The notes: generated from the letters alone by a model not told the origin. A DNA stretch of 64,000 bases from Oscillospiraceae bacterium (GCA_017458065.1 JAFTGD010000003.1:1-64000); one strand, 5' to 3'; shown: positions 16,820-25,423, counted from the first letter of the stretch. Made by a program: numbers and translations.

Positions 16820-17806
16820 ATGAAGAAATTCCTGGCTATCGTCCTCGCACTTGTGATGGTTGCGTCCTTCTCCGTCACCGCGTTTGCGGCCGACAAGACC
16901 TACACCATCAGCATCGGACACTCAGACACCACCCAGAACCTGATCCACATCTCCCTCGAGCACTTTGCCGAAGCCGTCAATGAGCGCAGCGACGGCAAGG
17001 TCAAGATCCAGATCTTCGCCGCCGAGCAGCTCGGTTCCAACGCCGAGATGATCGAGATGGTCGAGATGGGCAACCTCGACGCCATGATGCTCCCCTCCGG
17101 CCAGCAGGCTTCCTACTGCCCGAAGTTTGCCGCTCTGAGCCTTCCGTTCCTGTTCTCCGACTACGATCACGTGTACAAGGTCCTCGACGGCGAGATCGGC
17201 CAGGAGCTTCTGGAAGGTCTGGAAGAGCACAACATGATCCAGCTTGCCTACTGGGAGAACGGCCTGCGCCAGTTCACCAACTCCAAGCGCGCCATTGAGA
17301 AGCCTGAAGACCTGCAGGGCCTGAAGTTCCGCACTCCGGAAGACAAGATGACCATGGCCATCTTCGCCGCCTACGGCGCCAGCGCCTCTCCGTTTGCTTT
17401 CTCCGAGCTGTACCTCGCTCTCCAGCAGGGCACCTTTGACGGCCAGGAGAACCCCGTCTCCAACATCTATGCCAACAACTTCCAGGATGTCCAGAAGTAC
17501 CTCACCATGGTGAACTATCAGTATCAGCCGAAGGACATGATCTTCTCCCTCAGCACCTGGAACAAGCTGCCCGCCGATGTGCAGGAGCTCCTCCTCGAGT
17601 GCGCCAAGGAGTTCGGTGCTGAGCACCGCCAGGCCATCCGCGACAACGAGGCCACCTATCTCGCCGAGCTTGAAGCCGCCGGAATGGAAGTCGGCTATCC
17701 CGACACCGCCCCCTTCATCGAGCAGGCACAGAGCGTCTACACCGACTTCTACGCCGAGAACGACTGGGCCGAGGATCTGGTTGCCCGCATCAACGAGCTC
17801 AAGTAA
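16820..17806 (+). CDS. dctP: TRAP transporter substrate-binding protein (DctP family)
   Basis: A 328-residue extracytoplasmic solute receptor. It has a signal peptide (MKKFLAIVLALVMVASFSVTAFA) and DctP-family motifs: GHSDTTQN at the N-terminus, GNLDAMMLPSG, and LQGLKFRTPEDKM containing the arginine that binds the ligand carboxylate. Later come ALQQGTFDGQENP and YLTMVNYQY. The ligand is therefore probably an organic or sugar acid. The Shine-Dalgarno GAAGGAGG is strong. It is followed by a hairpin before dctQ, which would let the receptor be made in excess over the permease. Confidence 0.93.
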   Translation: MKKFLAIVLALVMVASFSVTAFAADKTYTISIGHSDTTQNLIHISLEHFAEAVNERSDGKVKIQIFAAEQLGSNAEMIEMVEMGNLDAMMLPSGQQASYCPKFAALSLPFLFSDYDHVYKVLDGEIGQELLEGLEEHNMIQLAYWENGLRQFTNSKRAIEKPEDLQGLKFRTPEDKMTMAIFAAYGASASPFAFSELYLALQQGTFDGQENPVSNIYANNFQDVQKYLTMVNYQYQPKDMIFSLSTWNKLPADVQELLLECAKEFGAEHRQAIRDNEATYLAELEAAGMEVGYPDTAPFIEQAQSVYTDFYAENDWAEDLVARINELK

Positions 17807-17829
17807 TCCCGCATCCCTTGTCATTATCC

Positions 17830-17864
17830 GGGGAGGCACAGCGTGTGCCGTGCCTCCCCTTTCT
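17830..17864 (+). terminator. Intra-operon terminator/stabiliser between dctP and dctQ
   Basis: A perfect 10-bp stem GGGGAGGCAC / GTGCCTCCCC followed by TTTCTT. It lies inside the TRAP operon and is probably a leaky terminator or mRNA-stabilising hairpin that raises receptor over permease levels. Confidence 0.75.
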
Positions 17865-17891
17865 TATTGAGAGAGGTGGAGTACAGAATCT

Positions 17892-18410
17892 ATGAAAGCT
17901 GCCATTCATAAGCTCAGCAAGTTTCTGGACACGATCTCGAGTATCGTTTGTGCGACGATCCTTGCGGGACTGTGCCTGATCATCGTCTATTCCGTTATCA
18001 TGCGCTTTATCTTCAACAACCCCGTCACCTGGCAGTACGAGCTGACCCTGGTCGGACTCTGCTGGGCCATTTTCATCGGCATGCCGATGACCTTTCATAA
18101 GCAGGAACACCTGCGCCTGACCTTCGTGACTGACAAGCTCTCTCCGAAGACCTGGCGTGTATATATGGATGTGATTGACCTGATTTTGATCGCCTTCCTG
18201 ATTGCAGGCATCGTCTGCAGCCAGTCCATCATCCAGACAACCTGGAAGACTTTCTACAAGACCATTGCCATCCGGAAGGGCGTTTACTACCTCTCCTTCC
18301 CGATCGGATGCGCGTTCTCCATCGTCCATCTGGTGGATCTGATCCTCAACCGTAAGCCCGAGGATGCGCCGAAGGCGAAGAAAACAGAAGAGGAGGTTGT
18401 AGCAGCATGA
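17892..18410 (+). CDS. dctQ: TRAP transporter small permease (DctQ family)
   Basis: A 172-residue four-helix membrane protein with DctQ features: the first helix ICATILAGLCLIIVYSVIMRFIF, the conserved TWQYELTLVGLCWAIFIGMP and the loop HKQEHLRLTFV. It pairs with the large subunit to form the Na+-coupled TRAP permease. The charged tail is lysine- and glutamate-rich. Its last codons overlap the dctM start by four bases. Confidence 0.92.
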   Translation: MKAAIHKLSKFLDTISSIVCATILAGLCLIIVYSVIMRFIFNNPVTWQYELTLVGLCWAIFIGMPMTFHKQEHLRLTFVTDKLSPKTWRVYMDVIDLILIAFLIAGIVCSQSIIQTTWKTFYKTIAIRKGVYYLSFPIGCAFSIVHLVDLILNRKPEDAPKAKKTEEEVVAA

Positions 18411-19693
18411 GTTTTGCAGGATATGTTCTGTTGCTGGTCGGCGGCTTTCTGCTGCTGATGATTCTGGGTGTGCCCATTGCCTTCTCCCTCTCCATCTCTG
18501 CAATCTTTACCGTGCTGGTCACCGGCAACTTCACCGTCACGGCCATCTTCCACCGCATGATCGGCAACGCCAGCGGCTACACCCTGCTCGCGATCCCGTT
18601 CTTCATTCTGGCGGCCAAGCTGATGAACACCGGCGGCGTCACACGAAAAATCTTCCGTGCCTGCTCGGCATGGGTCGGTTCGATCCCCGGCGGTCTCGGC
18701 CACGCCAACGTCGTGGCTTCCATCGTCTTCTCCGGCATGAGCGGCTCGGCGGTCGCGGATGCCGGCGGCCTCGGCCAGATCGAGGTTGACGCCATGATCA
18801 AGGATGGTTTTGACCCGGACTTTTCCGCGGCTGTCACGGCGGCCTCCGCCACCATCGGCCCCATTATCCCACCCAGCATCCCCATGGTCGTCTACGGCAT
18901 GATGACTGAGGTCTCGGTCGGCGCGCTGTTCATCGGCGGCATCGTTCCCGGCCTGCTGCTCGCCATCGCGACCAGCATCCTCGTCTTCTTCATGGCGAAG
19001 AAGCGCAATTATCCGGTCAAGAAGTTCAGCTGGAAAGAAGTCGGCCAGTCCACCAAGGAGGCGCTGCTCTCCCTGCTCACCCCGATCATCATCATCGGCG
19101 GCATCTGGACCGGTATCTTCAGCCCCACTGAGGCAGCCTGCATTGCGGCAACCTATGCCTTTATCCTGTCGGTCCTCGTCTATCGCGAGCTTGGCTGGAA
19201 GGATGTTGCAAAGGCTCTTGTTGAGACAGCCCGCGACAGCGCCGGCATCCTCTGCCTGATCTGCGGCGCGGCCTCCTTCTCCTGGCTGGTCACGATGCTT
19301 GGCATGACCCAGGCGCTCAGCGATTTCCTTGTCACCCTGACCGACAACAAGTATGTCATGCTGCTCATCGTGAACATCGCCTTCCTGCTCATCGGCATGT
19401 TCATGGAGGCGCTGGCGGCCATGACCATCACGCTGCCCTTCCTGGTGCCGCTGATGGCGGTCTACGGCATCGACCCGCTGCACCTCGGCGTGGTGCTGGT
19501 GCTGAACCTGATGATCGGCCTCTGCACCCCGCCGGTCGGAACCAGCCTCTTCATCTGCGCCAAGACGGCGAACATCACCATCGAGCGGATGTACAAGGCG
19601 ATATTGCCTTTCCTGGTGCCGCTCATTATCGTCCTGTTCCTGATCACCTATGTGCCGGGCTTCGTCACCTGGCTCCCGGGTACGCTGGGCTGA
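18407..19693 (+). CDS. dctM: TRAP transporter large permease (DctM family)
   Basis: A 428-residue protein with about 12 hydrophobic helices that forms the transport domain of the TRAP system. Typical segments are LGVPIAFSLSISAIF, SAVADAGGLGQIEVDAM, ATIGPIIPPSIPMVVYG and LNLMIGLCTPPVGTSLF. The ATG overlaps the dctQ stop (ATGA). A terminator follows at 19716. Confidence 0.94.
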   Translation: MSFAGYVLLLVGGFLLLMILGVPIAFSLSISAIFTVLVTGNFTVTAIFHRMIGNASGYTLLAIPFFILAAKLMNTGGVTRKIFRACSAWVGSIPGGLGHANVVASIVFSGMSGSAVADAGGLGQIEVDAMIKDGFDPDFSAAVTAASATIGPIIPPSIPMVVYGMMTEVSVGALFIGGIVPGLLLAIATSILVFFMAKKRNYPVKKFSWKEVGQSTKEALLSLLTPIIIIGGIWTGIFSPTEAACIAATYAFILSVLVYRELGWKDVAKALVETARDSAGILCLICGAASFSWLVTMLGMTQALSDFLVTLTDNKYVMLLIVNIAFLLIGMFMEALAAMTITLPFLVPLMAVYGIDPLHLGVVLVLNLMIGLCTPPVGTSLFICAKTANITIERMYKAILPFLVPLIIVLFLITYVPGFVTWLPGTLG

Positions 19694-19715
19694 TCCGGAA
19701 TTCGTAGCGAAACTG

Positions 19716-19752
19716 ACAGGGAGCCCGTCAAAGTACGGACTCCCTGTTTTCT
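19716..19752 (+). terminator. Terminator of the TRAP operon
   Basis: Stem ACAGGGAG / CTCCCTGT extended by CCGT / ACGG across one mismatch, followed by TTTTCT, 22 bases after dctM. Confidence 0.85.
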
Positions 19753-19802
19753 GAAAATGATTATAATTGCGCGAAAAAGCGGGCAGAAACGAAGTAAGCG
19801 GT

Positions 19803-19831
19803 TTGACAGCAGAATAAGGCTGTGATATACT
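19803..19831 (+). promoter_or_regulatory. Promoter of the GntR regulator
   Basis: Near-consensus TTGACA (19803-19808), a 17-base spacer and TATACT (19826-19831), about 30 bases before the start codon. Confidence 0.8.
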
Positions 19832-19861
19832 TGACAAATCCGATTCAGAGGGGTTTTGACA

Positions 19862-20545
19862 ATGCAGGGATTCAGCCCGGTTTCCAGCAACAAGCTGTAT
19901 ATTCAGATCTATAATCAGCTTCATGACGCGATCATCAGCGGCCATTTTCAGGTGGGAGACAAGCTCCCCAGCGAGAAGGAACTCTGCCAGATCTTCAACG
20001 TCAGCCGTGTCCCTGTGAGAGAAGCACTCTGCGCGTTGGAGCTGAACGGCATGGTGGATTCGATCCAGGGCGGCGGCGTCTATGTCAAGGCGCAGGCCAC
20101 GGCGGAGGATCTGCCCCAGATCGTGGAGCCTCAGGAGATCATCCGTGCCCGTATGGTTCTGGAGCCGGATATCGCCCGGGAAGCGGCGCTCCATTTGGAC
20201 GCCGAAAACCGCAAAATTCTTGAGGATATCCAGAGAAAGTTCCTGGAAGAATCCAAGGTCGGCGTCATCACCAAGGAGACGGACAGAGCGTTCCACCTGG
20301 CGCTGGCAAAGGCCAGCGGCAGCACCATGTATGTGATGATCATGGACCTCGTTTTCAAGGCGATGGAGCAGGAGCTGTGGGCGCTGATCCTCAGCCGCAC
20401 CATCGCGACGCAGAAGTACCGCGACCAGAACAACATGGAGCATATCCGGATCTGCGAAGCGATTCTCGACGGCAGAGCGGACGACGCGCATGAGTTTATG
20501 AAATCGCACATGGCGATGCTCTACGAGCGCTACTGGAGCGAATAA
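19862..20545 (+). CDS. GntR family (FadR/FCD type) transcriptional regulator
   Basis: A 227-residue regulator. Residues about 10-75 are a GntR winged helix (SNKLYIQIYNQLHDAIISGHF, then GDKLPSEKELCQIFNVSRVPVREAL). The rest is an all-helical FCD ligand domain with a likely metal/acid-binding set (DRAFHLALAKAS, HIRICEAILDGRADDAHEFM). FCD regulators commonly respond to sugar acids and similar metabolites. It lies directly downstream of the TRAP operon with its own promoter, so control of that operon is likely. The start is ATG 19862; the alternative TTG at 19856 sits too close to the Shine-Dalgarno GAGGGG. Confidence 0.9.
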   Translation: MQGFSPVSSNKLYIQIYNQLHDAIISGHFQVGDKLPSEKELCQIFNVSRVPVREALCALELNGMVDSIQGGGVYVKAQATAEDLPQIVEPQEIIRARMVLEPDIAREAALHLDAENRKILEDIQRKFLEESKVGVITKETDRAFHLALAKASGSTMYVMIMDLVFKAMEQELWALILSRTIATQKYRDQNNMEHIRICEAILDGRADDAHEFMKSHMAMLYERYWSE

Positions 20546-20613
20546 CCGCAAGCGCGGGAACGGTCCGCATTGCGCGAACAGGAAAGAACCGCTCATACGT
20601 CCGAATATACAAC

Positions 20614-20664
20614 AATCCCCCTGACACAGTGATGGGAAACGCAATCACTGCTTCAGGGGGATTT
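20614..20664. terminator. Bidirectional terminator between gntR and nitroreductase
   Basis: Outer stem AATCCCCCTGA / TCAGGGGGATT with inner stem CAGTGAT / ATCACTG, flanked by A-rich sequence on the left and TTTT on the right, between two convergent genes. Confidence 0.85.
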
Positions 20665-20675
20665 TGCTGTGCTGA

Positions 20676-21500
20676 TTACAGAATTCGGTAGCTTGCGATA
20701 TAAACCGTGCCGGCGGGCGCCGGGATGCCGGGGTCTTTCAGGGAGAATTCGACCCGGCGCTGCTGCGCTTCCATGCCGCAGGCAAAGTGGCACAGCGCAA
20801 TGCCCATGTCGATCTTCTGCATGTCCCAGCCCTTTCCGTCCACAAAGCCCTTGCTTTGCTTTTCGTAAAAATGGACCGTATCTCCGCAGATCACGAGGCG
20901 CCAGGGCTGTTTGTTCACGGCGGAGGGCGCCCACTGCACCATCTCCAGCGTGTCTTTCAGATCGCTCGCATCCGCTTCCTGCAGGGGCGTGTCAAAGCTG
21001 TCCCGGAAAAACAGCTCTTCGAACTTGAGCCGCACATCCGCCTTGACGCCCTTGCGCATCATGCTCTCACGCAGAGACATCCTTGCGGCAGGATAGCCCA
21101 GAGGGCTCACAATGGGCATGACCTCGTCCTCTCCCAGCTTCATGGCGCGCTCAAACGCGGCCCGGTCCATGGTCCCGCCGATCCAGGTGGTCCCGATCCC
21201 TTTGGACTGGATATACAGGACGATCCGCTCAAAGGCATAGCCGAAGGCCTCTTCGGCACAGGGAACGCGCACCATCTTGCCGGCAATATAGGTGTCCGTC
21301 CCGGTGATCACGGGGCTTGACAGGCCGTTTTCCTTCGCATTCAGAATGCGCCAGGTAAAGGGAAGGTCATAGGGCGTTTCGACGGAATTGGCAAAGCCCA
21401 GGATATCGTCCAGCTCGGCACTGCTCAGCGCGCGGCCGTCGAAGGTGCGCACGCTTCTGCGGCTGCGGACCAGGTCCAGGGCGTTTTTGATATCACTCAT
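20676..21500 (-). CDS. Nitroreductase family protein
   Basis: A 274-residue predicted FMN-dependent oxidoreductase. The N-terminal RSRRSVRTFDGRAL is the phosphate-binding start of the nitroreductase fold. A second characteristic segment, QWAPSAVNKQPWRLVI, appears late in the chain, and GIALCHF plus the C-terminal strand follow. This layout with the S-x-x-NxQPW motif in the second half matches the putative TM-nitroreductase subgroup rather than NfsA/NfsB. The substrate is unknown. The start ATG 21500 has AGGAGGAGCAAC upstream. It is a single gene, convergent with gntR. Confidence 0.85.
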   Translation of the reverse strand: MSDIKNALDLVRSRRSVRTFDGRALSSAELDDILGFANSVETPYDLPFTWRILNAKENGLSSPVITGTDTYIAGKMVRVPCAEEAFGYAFERIVLYIQSKGIGTTWIGGTMDRAAFERAMKLGEDEVMPIVSPLGYPAARMSLRESMMRKGVKADVRLKFEELFFRDSFDTPLQEADASDLKDTLEMVQWAPSAVNKQPWRLVICGDTVHFYEKQSKGFVDGKGWDMQKIDMGIALCHFACGMEAQQRRVEFSLKDPGIPAPAGTVYIASYRIL

Positions 21501-21823
21501 ACTGTTGCTCCTCCTGATAAAAATTAATGTGTAACAACGGAAAAATACCTTATGCTCATTGTAAAAGGACAGAGGAGTTTTGTCAATGACGCAACTTTAT
21601 GTGAGTAGGAAAACAAGAGATTATCTGGCAGAATCCTCATAAAGACAACACAACTGCTGAATAATGCCACCGTGTAGCAATGCTCTCAGAATTGATCAGC
21701 ATTCCGGGGATGCGGGAGATAATAAACCCACTCGTCGGTGAAAACGAGTGGGTTTTGAGTACGTGTTGTCTTGTGTGGCCCTTGAAAGCTAAACGATTGT
21801 AAAAGTCGATTAATGAACATGAT
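21501..21823. other. Intergenic region of 323 bases
   Basis: No credible gene is visible. It contains the leader of the nitroreductase gene (right of 21500), the terminator hairpin at 21725-21757, and a 10-base inverted repeat AAGACAACAC (21642-21651) / GTGTTGTCTT (21763-21772) around that hairpin. Confidence 0.6.
21725..21757 (-). terminator. Terminator of the mntA-hepT pair
   Basis: An 11-bp stem AACCCACTCGT / ACGAGTGGGTT with a T-rich run on either side. It lies downstream of the hepT stop on the minus strand. Confidence 0.75.
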
Positions 21824-22170
21824 TTATATATTATCTAATAGTATTTTGCAATAGCTTTTCAATGTCGGAATGTCTGTCAAAACTGTGTTCCATACGATAT
21901 CCAGTTGGATACTGCCATAGTGATGGACAACAATGTTTCTCATGCCTTTCATCTGGCCCCAGTCCAGGGCATCTGATGATGAAGAGCGCAGTTCCGGCGT
22001 GAGCTGTCCCGCGAGCTCCCCAATCTGCAGAAGGTAAAAACAAATCAGATCATGATAAGCTTTGTCCGAACGGAAGGCGTCGAAGTCATTCCCGAAACGA
22101 GTAACCGTCTTTTAATGTCCTCACAGTAATCCAGGATGTGCTCCAAGCGCTGTTCATCACGCGGCTGCAT
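21824..22170 (-). pseudogene. hepT: HepT-like HEPN toxin, frameshifted
   Basis: The gene would encode a HEPN-domain RNase toxin of the HepT family. It starts MQPRDEQRLEHILDYCED, then loses frame at the A-run 22110-22113 (T-run on the plus strand). In the -1 frame the protein continues KTVTRFGNDFDAFRSD, LICFYLLQIGELAGQL and ends LKSYCKILLDNI. The RX4HXY active-site motif is intact after the break (RNIVVHHY). One extra A would restore a normal protein of about 115 residues. Its start overlaps the end of mntA by 14 bases, the usual arrangement. The break is either a true inactivating mutation or a homopolymer sequencing error. Confidence 0.85.
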
Positions 22171-22486
22171 AGATCATCTTCCTTTCCTTCGCTACAGCCT
22201 CGCGAAAACGGATCTGGCTGCGGCGATCAGTAGGTTCTTCCATCGAGTCGATGGTCACGAGGTCGATCGGAGCTTCCAGAGCGTTTTCGAGATCACTGTA
22301 TAGTCCTCCGAGTTTGAATAAGCTGTCTATTCCGGTTCCGGAAAGATCAACAAGAAGATCAATGTCACTGTCGGCTCTGGCTTCACCCCGCGCATAAGAG
22401 CCAAACAGATAAACAGCAGGAAGACCGTATTTCCTTGCAATCGGCGCAATTCGACACCCGATTTCTTCTGTTGAATAGGGAAGCAT
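22157..22486 (-). CDS. mntA: MntA-like minimal nucleotidyltransferase antitoxin
   Basis: A 109-residue minimal nucleotidyltransferase. The GSX10DXD signature reads GSYARGEARADSDID (near residues 28-42) and is complete. MntA antitoxins neutralise HepT by adding AMP units to its active-site tyrosine. Here the toxin gene directly downstream is frameshifted, so the antitoxin may now stand alone. Start ATG 22486 with GAGGTGA upstream; the promoter is at 22520-22548. Confidence 0.9.
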   Translation of the reverse strand: MLPYSTEEIGCRIAPIARKYGLPAVYLFGSYARGEARADSDIDLLVDLSGTGIDSLFKLGGLYSDLENALEAPIDLVTIDSMEEPTDRRSQIRFREAVAKERKMIYAAA

Positions 22487-22519
22487 AGGATCACCTCACT
22501 CTCATTTAACACAGTTACT

Positions 22520-22548
22520 ATTATAGTCAAAATAAAGGAGAGAATCAA
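22520..22548 (-). promoter_or_regulatory. Promoter of mntA-hepT
   Basis: On the minus strand TTGATT (22548-22543), a 17-base spacer and TATAAT (22525-22520), about 34 bases before the mntA start. Confidence 0.75.
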
Positions 22549-22624
22549 CCGTATTTTGTGACTATATTTGAAGACTACGCCGCCCGCGGCGTCTTCGCTG
22601 TGGGCGGGGTATATCATGATCATG

Positions 22625-23179
22625 TTATACCAGCGGAACGAGTCCGGTCAATGCTGCTTTCAGACGATCCGGATGATCCACCGCGTAGAACGCAAAGCTG
22701 TCACATTCGGTATCATCACCAATCAGCGCGTCAAGGCCGACAACAGTGCGTTCGCGGTAACTGTTGTCGCTGCCGGAAAGCGCTTTTTTCCCACAGAGCA
22801 GAGACATGTGGTTCGACCGGTCGCCCTTCAGGGATGCCTCCCGGATACGGAAGAGTTCCACATCCTTGACTGTGCGGTTCACAACGGCAAGCCGCCGGTC
22901 AGTGACGTAATACCGGGTACGGCGCAGCTTGATCACATCCGTGATCAGGAAAAAAATCGGAACACAGACCAGAATCGCCGGGATCCAGAAGATCGCGGGA
23001 CTCAGGGACCGACGCCCACTGCAGAGCCAATATTCGGCCACAATGAACGCGCCGCCAAGGAGCGAAACAATCATGTTTTTTACCAGAGCAGGGGTAACAC
23101 TTTTATCCAGCGCCTTAAAGGCTTCCGGAACACCCTGCCAGAGAATTGTTTCATCTGCCTGTAGATTGAGCTTAGCCAT
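22625..23179 (-). CDS. Membrane protein with bacterial PH-like domain
   Basis: A 184-residue protein. The N-terminus carries the PH-domain-type strand ETILWQGVPEAF. Two hydrophobic helices follow (NMIVSLLGGAFIVAEYWL and AIFWIPAILVCVPIFFLITDVI), then the typical RRTRYYVTDRRLAVVNRTVKDVELFRI segment of bacterial bPH domains. Function is unknown; such proteins are membrane-associated and often stress-related. The start ATG 23179 has GGAGG 11 bases upstream. The stop falls in a 24-base near-palindrome (22608-22631). Confidence 0.75.
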   Translation of the reverse strand: MAKLNLQADETILWQGVPEAFKALDKSVTPALVKNMIVSLLGGAFIVAEYWLCSGRRSLSPAIFWIPAILVCVPIFFLITDVIKLRRTRYYVTDRRLAVVNRTVKDVELFRIREASLKGDRSNHMSLLCGKKALSGSDNSYRERTVVGLDALIGDDTECDSFAFYAVDHPDRLKAALTGLVPLV

Positions 23180-23293
23180 GCCCTTGATACCTCCGTTTCC
23201 GTGAATAGAACCATGCTATCACAGAAGGAGATAAAAATGTCGCTCAGTACTTGGGAAAAACGGTTAAGAAAAAGTACAGATCACCAAAGAGTG

Positions 23294-24520
23294 TTATGAA
23301 ATGAGCCGACGGTGTTTTCGCATATATTCCACAGTGCGGTGGAGGGTCTGAGAGTGATACAGCTGGTCCAGATGTCCGGCGAAATCCAGATGATATCGCT
23401 CGCCCAATGCGGCGAGCAGCCGGTTCTGCTCTTCCGCCAGGGGATCGGTCTCATGACCGAGCAGATCCTCAAAGGACAGCTGACGTTCTTCCTCGTCGGA
23501 CAGGTTGTACAGACTGACGCCGATGAGACGGACAGGCCGCTTTTCCACTTGATCCAGCAGCTTGCAGGCCTCTTTGTAGATCGTGACAGAGGAATCACAG
23601 GCGGGGACAATGTGCGAGCGGGTAATGCCCTTCATGTTCGCATAGGTCAGCTTCAGGGTGACGCCCTTCCCATAGAGGTCTACCCGTTTCGCCCGGTACT
23701 CCACCGACAGACTGAGCAGAAACAGGACCTCTTTCAAAAAGTCATAGTCGCTGACATCTTCCTGAAAGGTGAGTTCCCTGCCGATGGACTTGGCATCCTC
23801 GGGCCGGTAGGGCGTGACCCGGCGGTCGTCGATGCCAAAGGCAATCTGCGTGATCCACTGCCCCTGCTTGCCCAGCAGACGGACGACCTCCGCCTGCTTT
23901 TCCTGAACGTCGCGGACGGTGCGGATGCCGGCGGCATGGAGCTTCTCCGCCGTCTTCTCACCGACGGTGTACAGCACCTGCACATCCCGGTCCAGGATGA
24001 GAGCCACAAAATCCTGCGGTGTGGGGATCTCAAAGTACCCGTCCGGCTTTTTCTCTTCGCTGGCCGTTTTTGCCGCGGTCTTGGAATAGGCGAGACCGAC
24101 GGAGCAGGTGAGGTGCAGCTCGTCCCGCGTCCTGCGCTTGATGGTCCGGGCGATCTCTCGAGCCCCCTCCCAGTCCCCGGCGCGTTCCGTCACGTCCAGA
24201 TACGCCTCATCCAGTGCAACGGCCTCAGCCGCGGAGGCATAGGTCTCCCAAATCTGATGCAGCTGGCGGGAGACCTCCCGGTACTTGTCAAAATTCGGGT
24301 GCATATAGACGCCCTGCGGACACAGGAGATAGGCGTCCTTGATGTTCATGCCGGAGTGGACGCCGAACTTCCGCGCCTCATAGCTGCAGGTGGCGACAAC
24401 ACCGCGCTCGGTCGGCAGCGAGCCGATGATCAGGGGCTTTCCGCGGAGGGAGGGATCGTCCCGGATCTCGACCGAGGCGTAGAAAGCGTCCATATCCACA
24501 TGAAGGATGATCTGGTCCAC
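23294..24520 (-). CDS. dinB: DNA polymerase IV (Y family)
   Basis: A 408-residue translesion polymerase of the DinB family, which copies past damaged template bases. Catalytic acidic residues appear in HVDMDAFYASVE (D9) and VALDEAYLDVT. The fingers motif SYEARKFGVHSGM and the HhH segment VGEKTAEKLHAAGIRTVRDV follow, then the little-finger domain. There is no obvious C-terminal clamp-binding QLxLF box; the tail has RQLSFEDLLG, which may serve. GTG start at 24520; promoter TTGCCA-17-TAGGAT upstream. Confidence 0.93.
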   Translation of the reverse strand: MDQIILHVDMDAFYASVEIRDDPSLRGKPLIIGSLPTERGVVATCSYEARKFGVHSGMNIKDAYLLCPQGVYMHPNFDKYREVSRQLHQIWETYASAAEAVALDEAYLDVTERAGDWEGAREIARTIKRRTRDELHLTCSVGLAYSKTAAKTASEEKKPDGYFEIPTPQDFVALILDRDVQVLYTVGEKTAEKLHAAGIRTVRDVQEKQAEVVRLLGKQGQWITQIAFGIDDRRVTPYRPEDAKSIGRELTFQEDVSDYDFLKEVLFLLSLSVEYRAKRVDLYGKGVTLKLTYANMKGITRSHIVPACDSSVTIYKEACKLLDQVEKRPVRLIGVSLYNLSDEEERQLSFEDLLGHETDPLAEEQNRLLAALGERYHLDFAGHLDQLYHSQTLHRTVEYMRKHRRLIS

Positions 24521-24557
24521 TCTCTACGCCTCTTTTCCGCATCATATTCACTTGGCT

Positions 24558-24586
24558 ATCCTACCATGTTTATGCTCCTTTGGCAA
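24558..24586 (-). promoter_or_regulatory. Promoter of dinB
   Basis: On the minus strand TTGCCA (24586-24581), a 17-base spacer ending TGG, and TAGGAT (24563-24558). The -35 directly abuts the T-tract of the upstream gene's terminator. Confidence 0.6.
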
Positions 24587-24587
24587 C

Positions 24588-24626
24588 AAAAAGCAACAGG
24601 CCGCCGGTCAATAAACCGGCGGCCTG
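24588..24626 (-). terminator. Terminator of the ECF S-component gene
   Basis: A perfect 12-bp stem CAGGCCGCCGGT / ACCGGCGGCCTG with a six-base loop, followed on the minus strand by TTGCTTTTTG. Confidence 0.9.
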
Positions 24627-24692
24627 CGCGCTGAAGAGGAATACTGTTATTTGATCAGAAAGAGGATACAGATGACATGATCATGAGCGGCT

Positions 24693-25304
24693 TCACATAG
24701 CCTTGACGGTACCGTCGTGGCTGTAACCCGTGCTCCAGGGCAGCATATTTGCCTTGCCGAGAGCCTTGTACAGCGCGGGCCAGAGAATCACCACCGCAAC
24801 CGTCGAGGCGACGGCGTTCACCAGCGTGGTGACGGAGCCGATCTTTGCCAGCGCGGCAGAGAGATCCTGCGGGATGCCGAAGATATAGGCCTTGTAGAAG
24901 TAGCCGAACAGCGGGTCCAGCACCACGTTAAACCCGAGAGAGACGATGGCGGCCAGCAGAGAGATCTTGGCCTGATTCTTGATGCTGGGCTCCCGGTCAA
25001 TATGGTAGAGCTTTCTTGAAATAAGCGTTGCGATCAGGCCGATCACCAGCTTCAGAATGAAGGTCTTCGGCGCGCTGGTGATGTAGCCGCTGGTGAGATC
25101 GGCAAGGGTCAGACCCAGTGCTCCGGCAAAGCCGCCCCAGCCGCCCAGGAGCAGCGCCCCCAGCACGACCATGGTGTTGCCGAGATGGATGGCGGTGCGT
25201 TCGGTCCCGACCGGGATGTCGATACGCAGAAACTGGAAGCCCACATAGGCGAGCGCCGCGATCAGCGCGGCCTGCGTCAGCGTCAAAATTCTTTTATGTT
25301 CCAC
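24693..25304 (-). CDS. ECF transporter S component
   Basis: A 203-residue membrane protein with about six helices. It resembles the substrate-binding (S) subunits of energy-coupling-factor transporters: an N-terminal helix LTQAALIAALAYVGFQFL, then TERTAIHLGNTMVVLGALLLGGWGGFAGA and LTSGYITSAPKTFI. Such subunits bind a vitamin or related cofactor and use a shared ATPase module encoded elsewhere. The ligand is not evident and I see no riboswitch in the short leader. I prefer the GTG at 25304 because the Shine-Dalgarno AAGGAAG is only one to two bases from the alternative GTG at 25313. Confidence 0.8.
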   Translation of the reverse strand: MEHKRILTLTQAALIAALAYVGFQFLRIDIPVGTERTAIHLGNTMVVLGALLLGGWGGFAGALGLTLADLTSGYITSAPKTFILKLVIGLIATLISRKLYHIDREPSIKNQAKISLLAAIVSLGFNVVLDPLFGYFYKAYIFGIPQDLSAALAKIGSVTTLVNAVASTVAVVILWPALYKALGKANMLPWSTGYSHDGTVKAM

Positions 25305-25342
25305 AGGGATCACTTCCTTCTTGATGGTGATCTCATGATAGC

Positions 25343-25374
25343 AAAAAACTGACCATATGAAAATGACCAGTTTT
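25343..25374. terminator. Terminator downstream of the macrodomain gene
   Basis: Stem AAAACTG / CAGTTTT extended by G-T and G-C pairs, with a T6 run on the minus strand (…CAGTTTTTTGC). It separates the macrodomain gene from the ECF S component. Confidence 0.7.
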
Positions 25375-25423
25375 AATTATTTTTTACATGCCAGACTTGA
25401 TCAAACCAGTTATAGATGCCAAA

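Noticed and set aside
18287-20644. Very long minus-strand open frame (785 codons)
   Set aside because: It lies antisense to dctM and gntR, has a low-complexity Asp/Gly/Arg/His composition and no ribosome site; it is a by-product of GC-rich codon use.
25305-25423. Possible riboswitch upstream of the ECF S component
   Set aside because: The leader holds only the upstream gene's terminator and the ribosome site; no conserved riboswitch core is visible.
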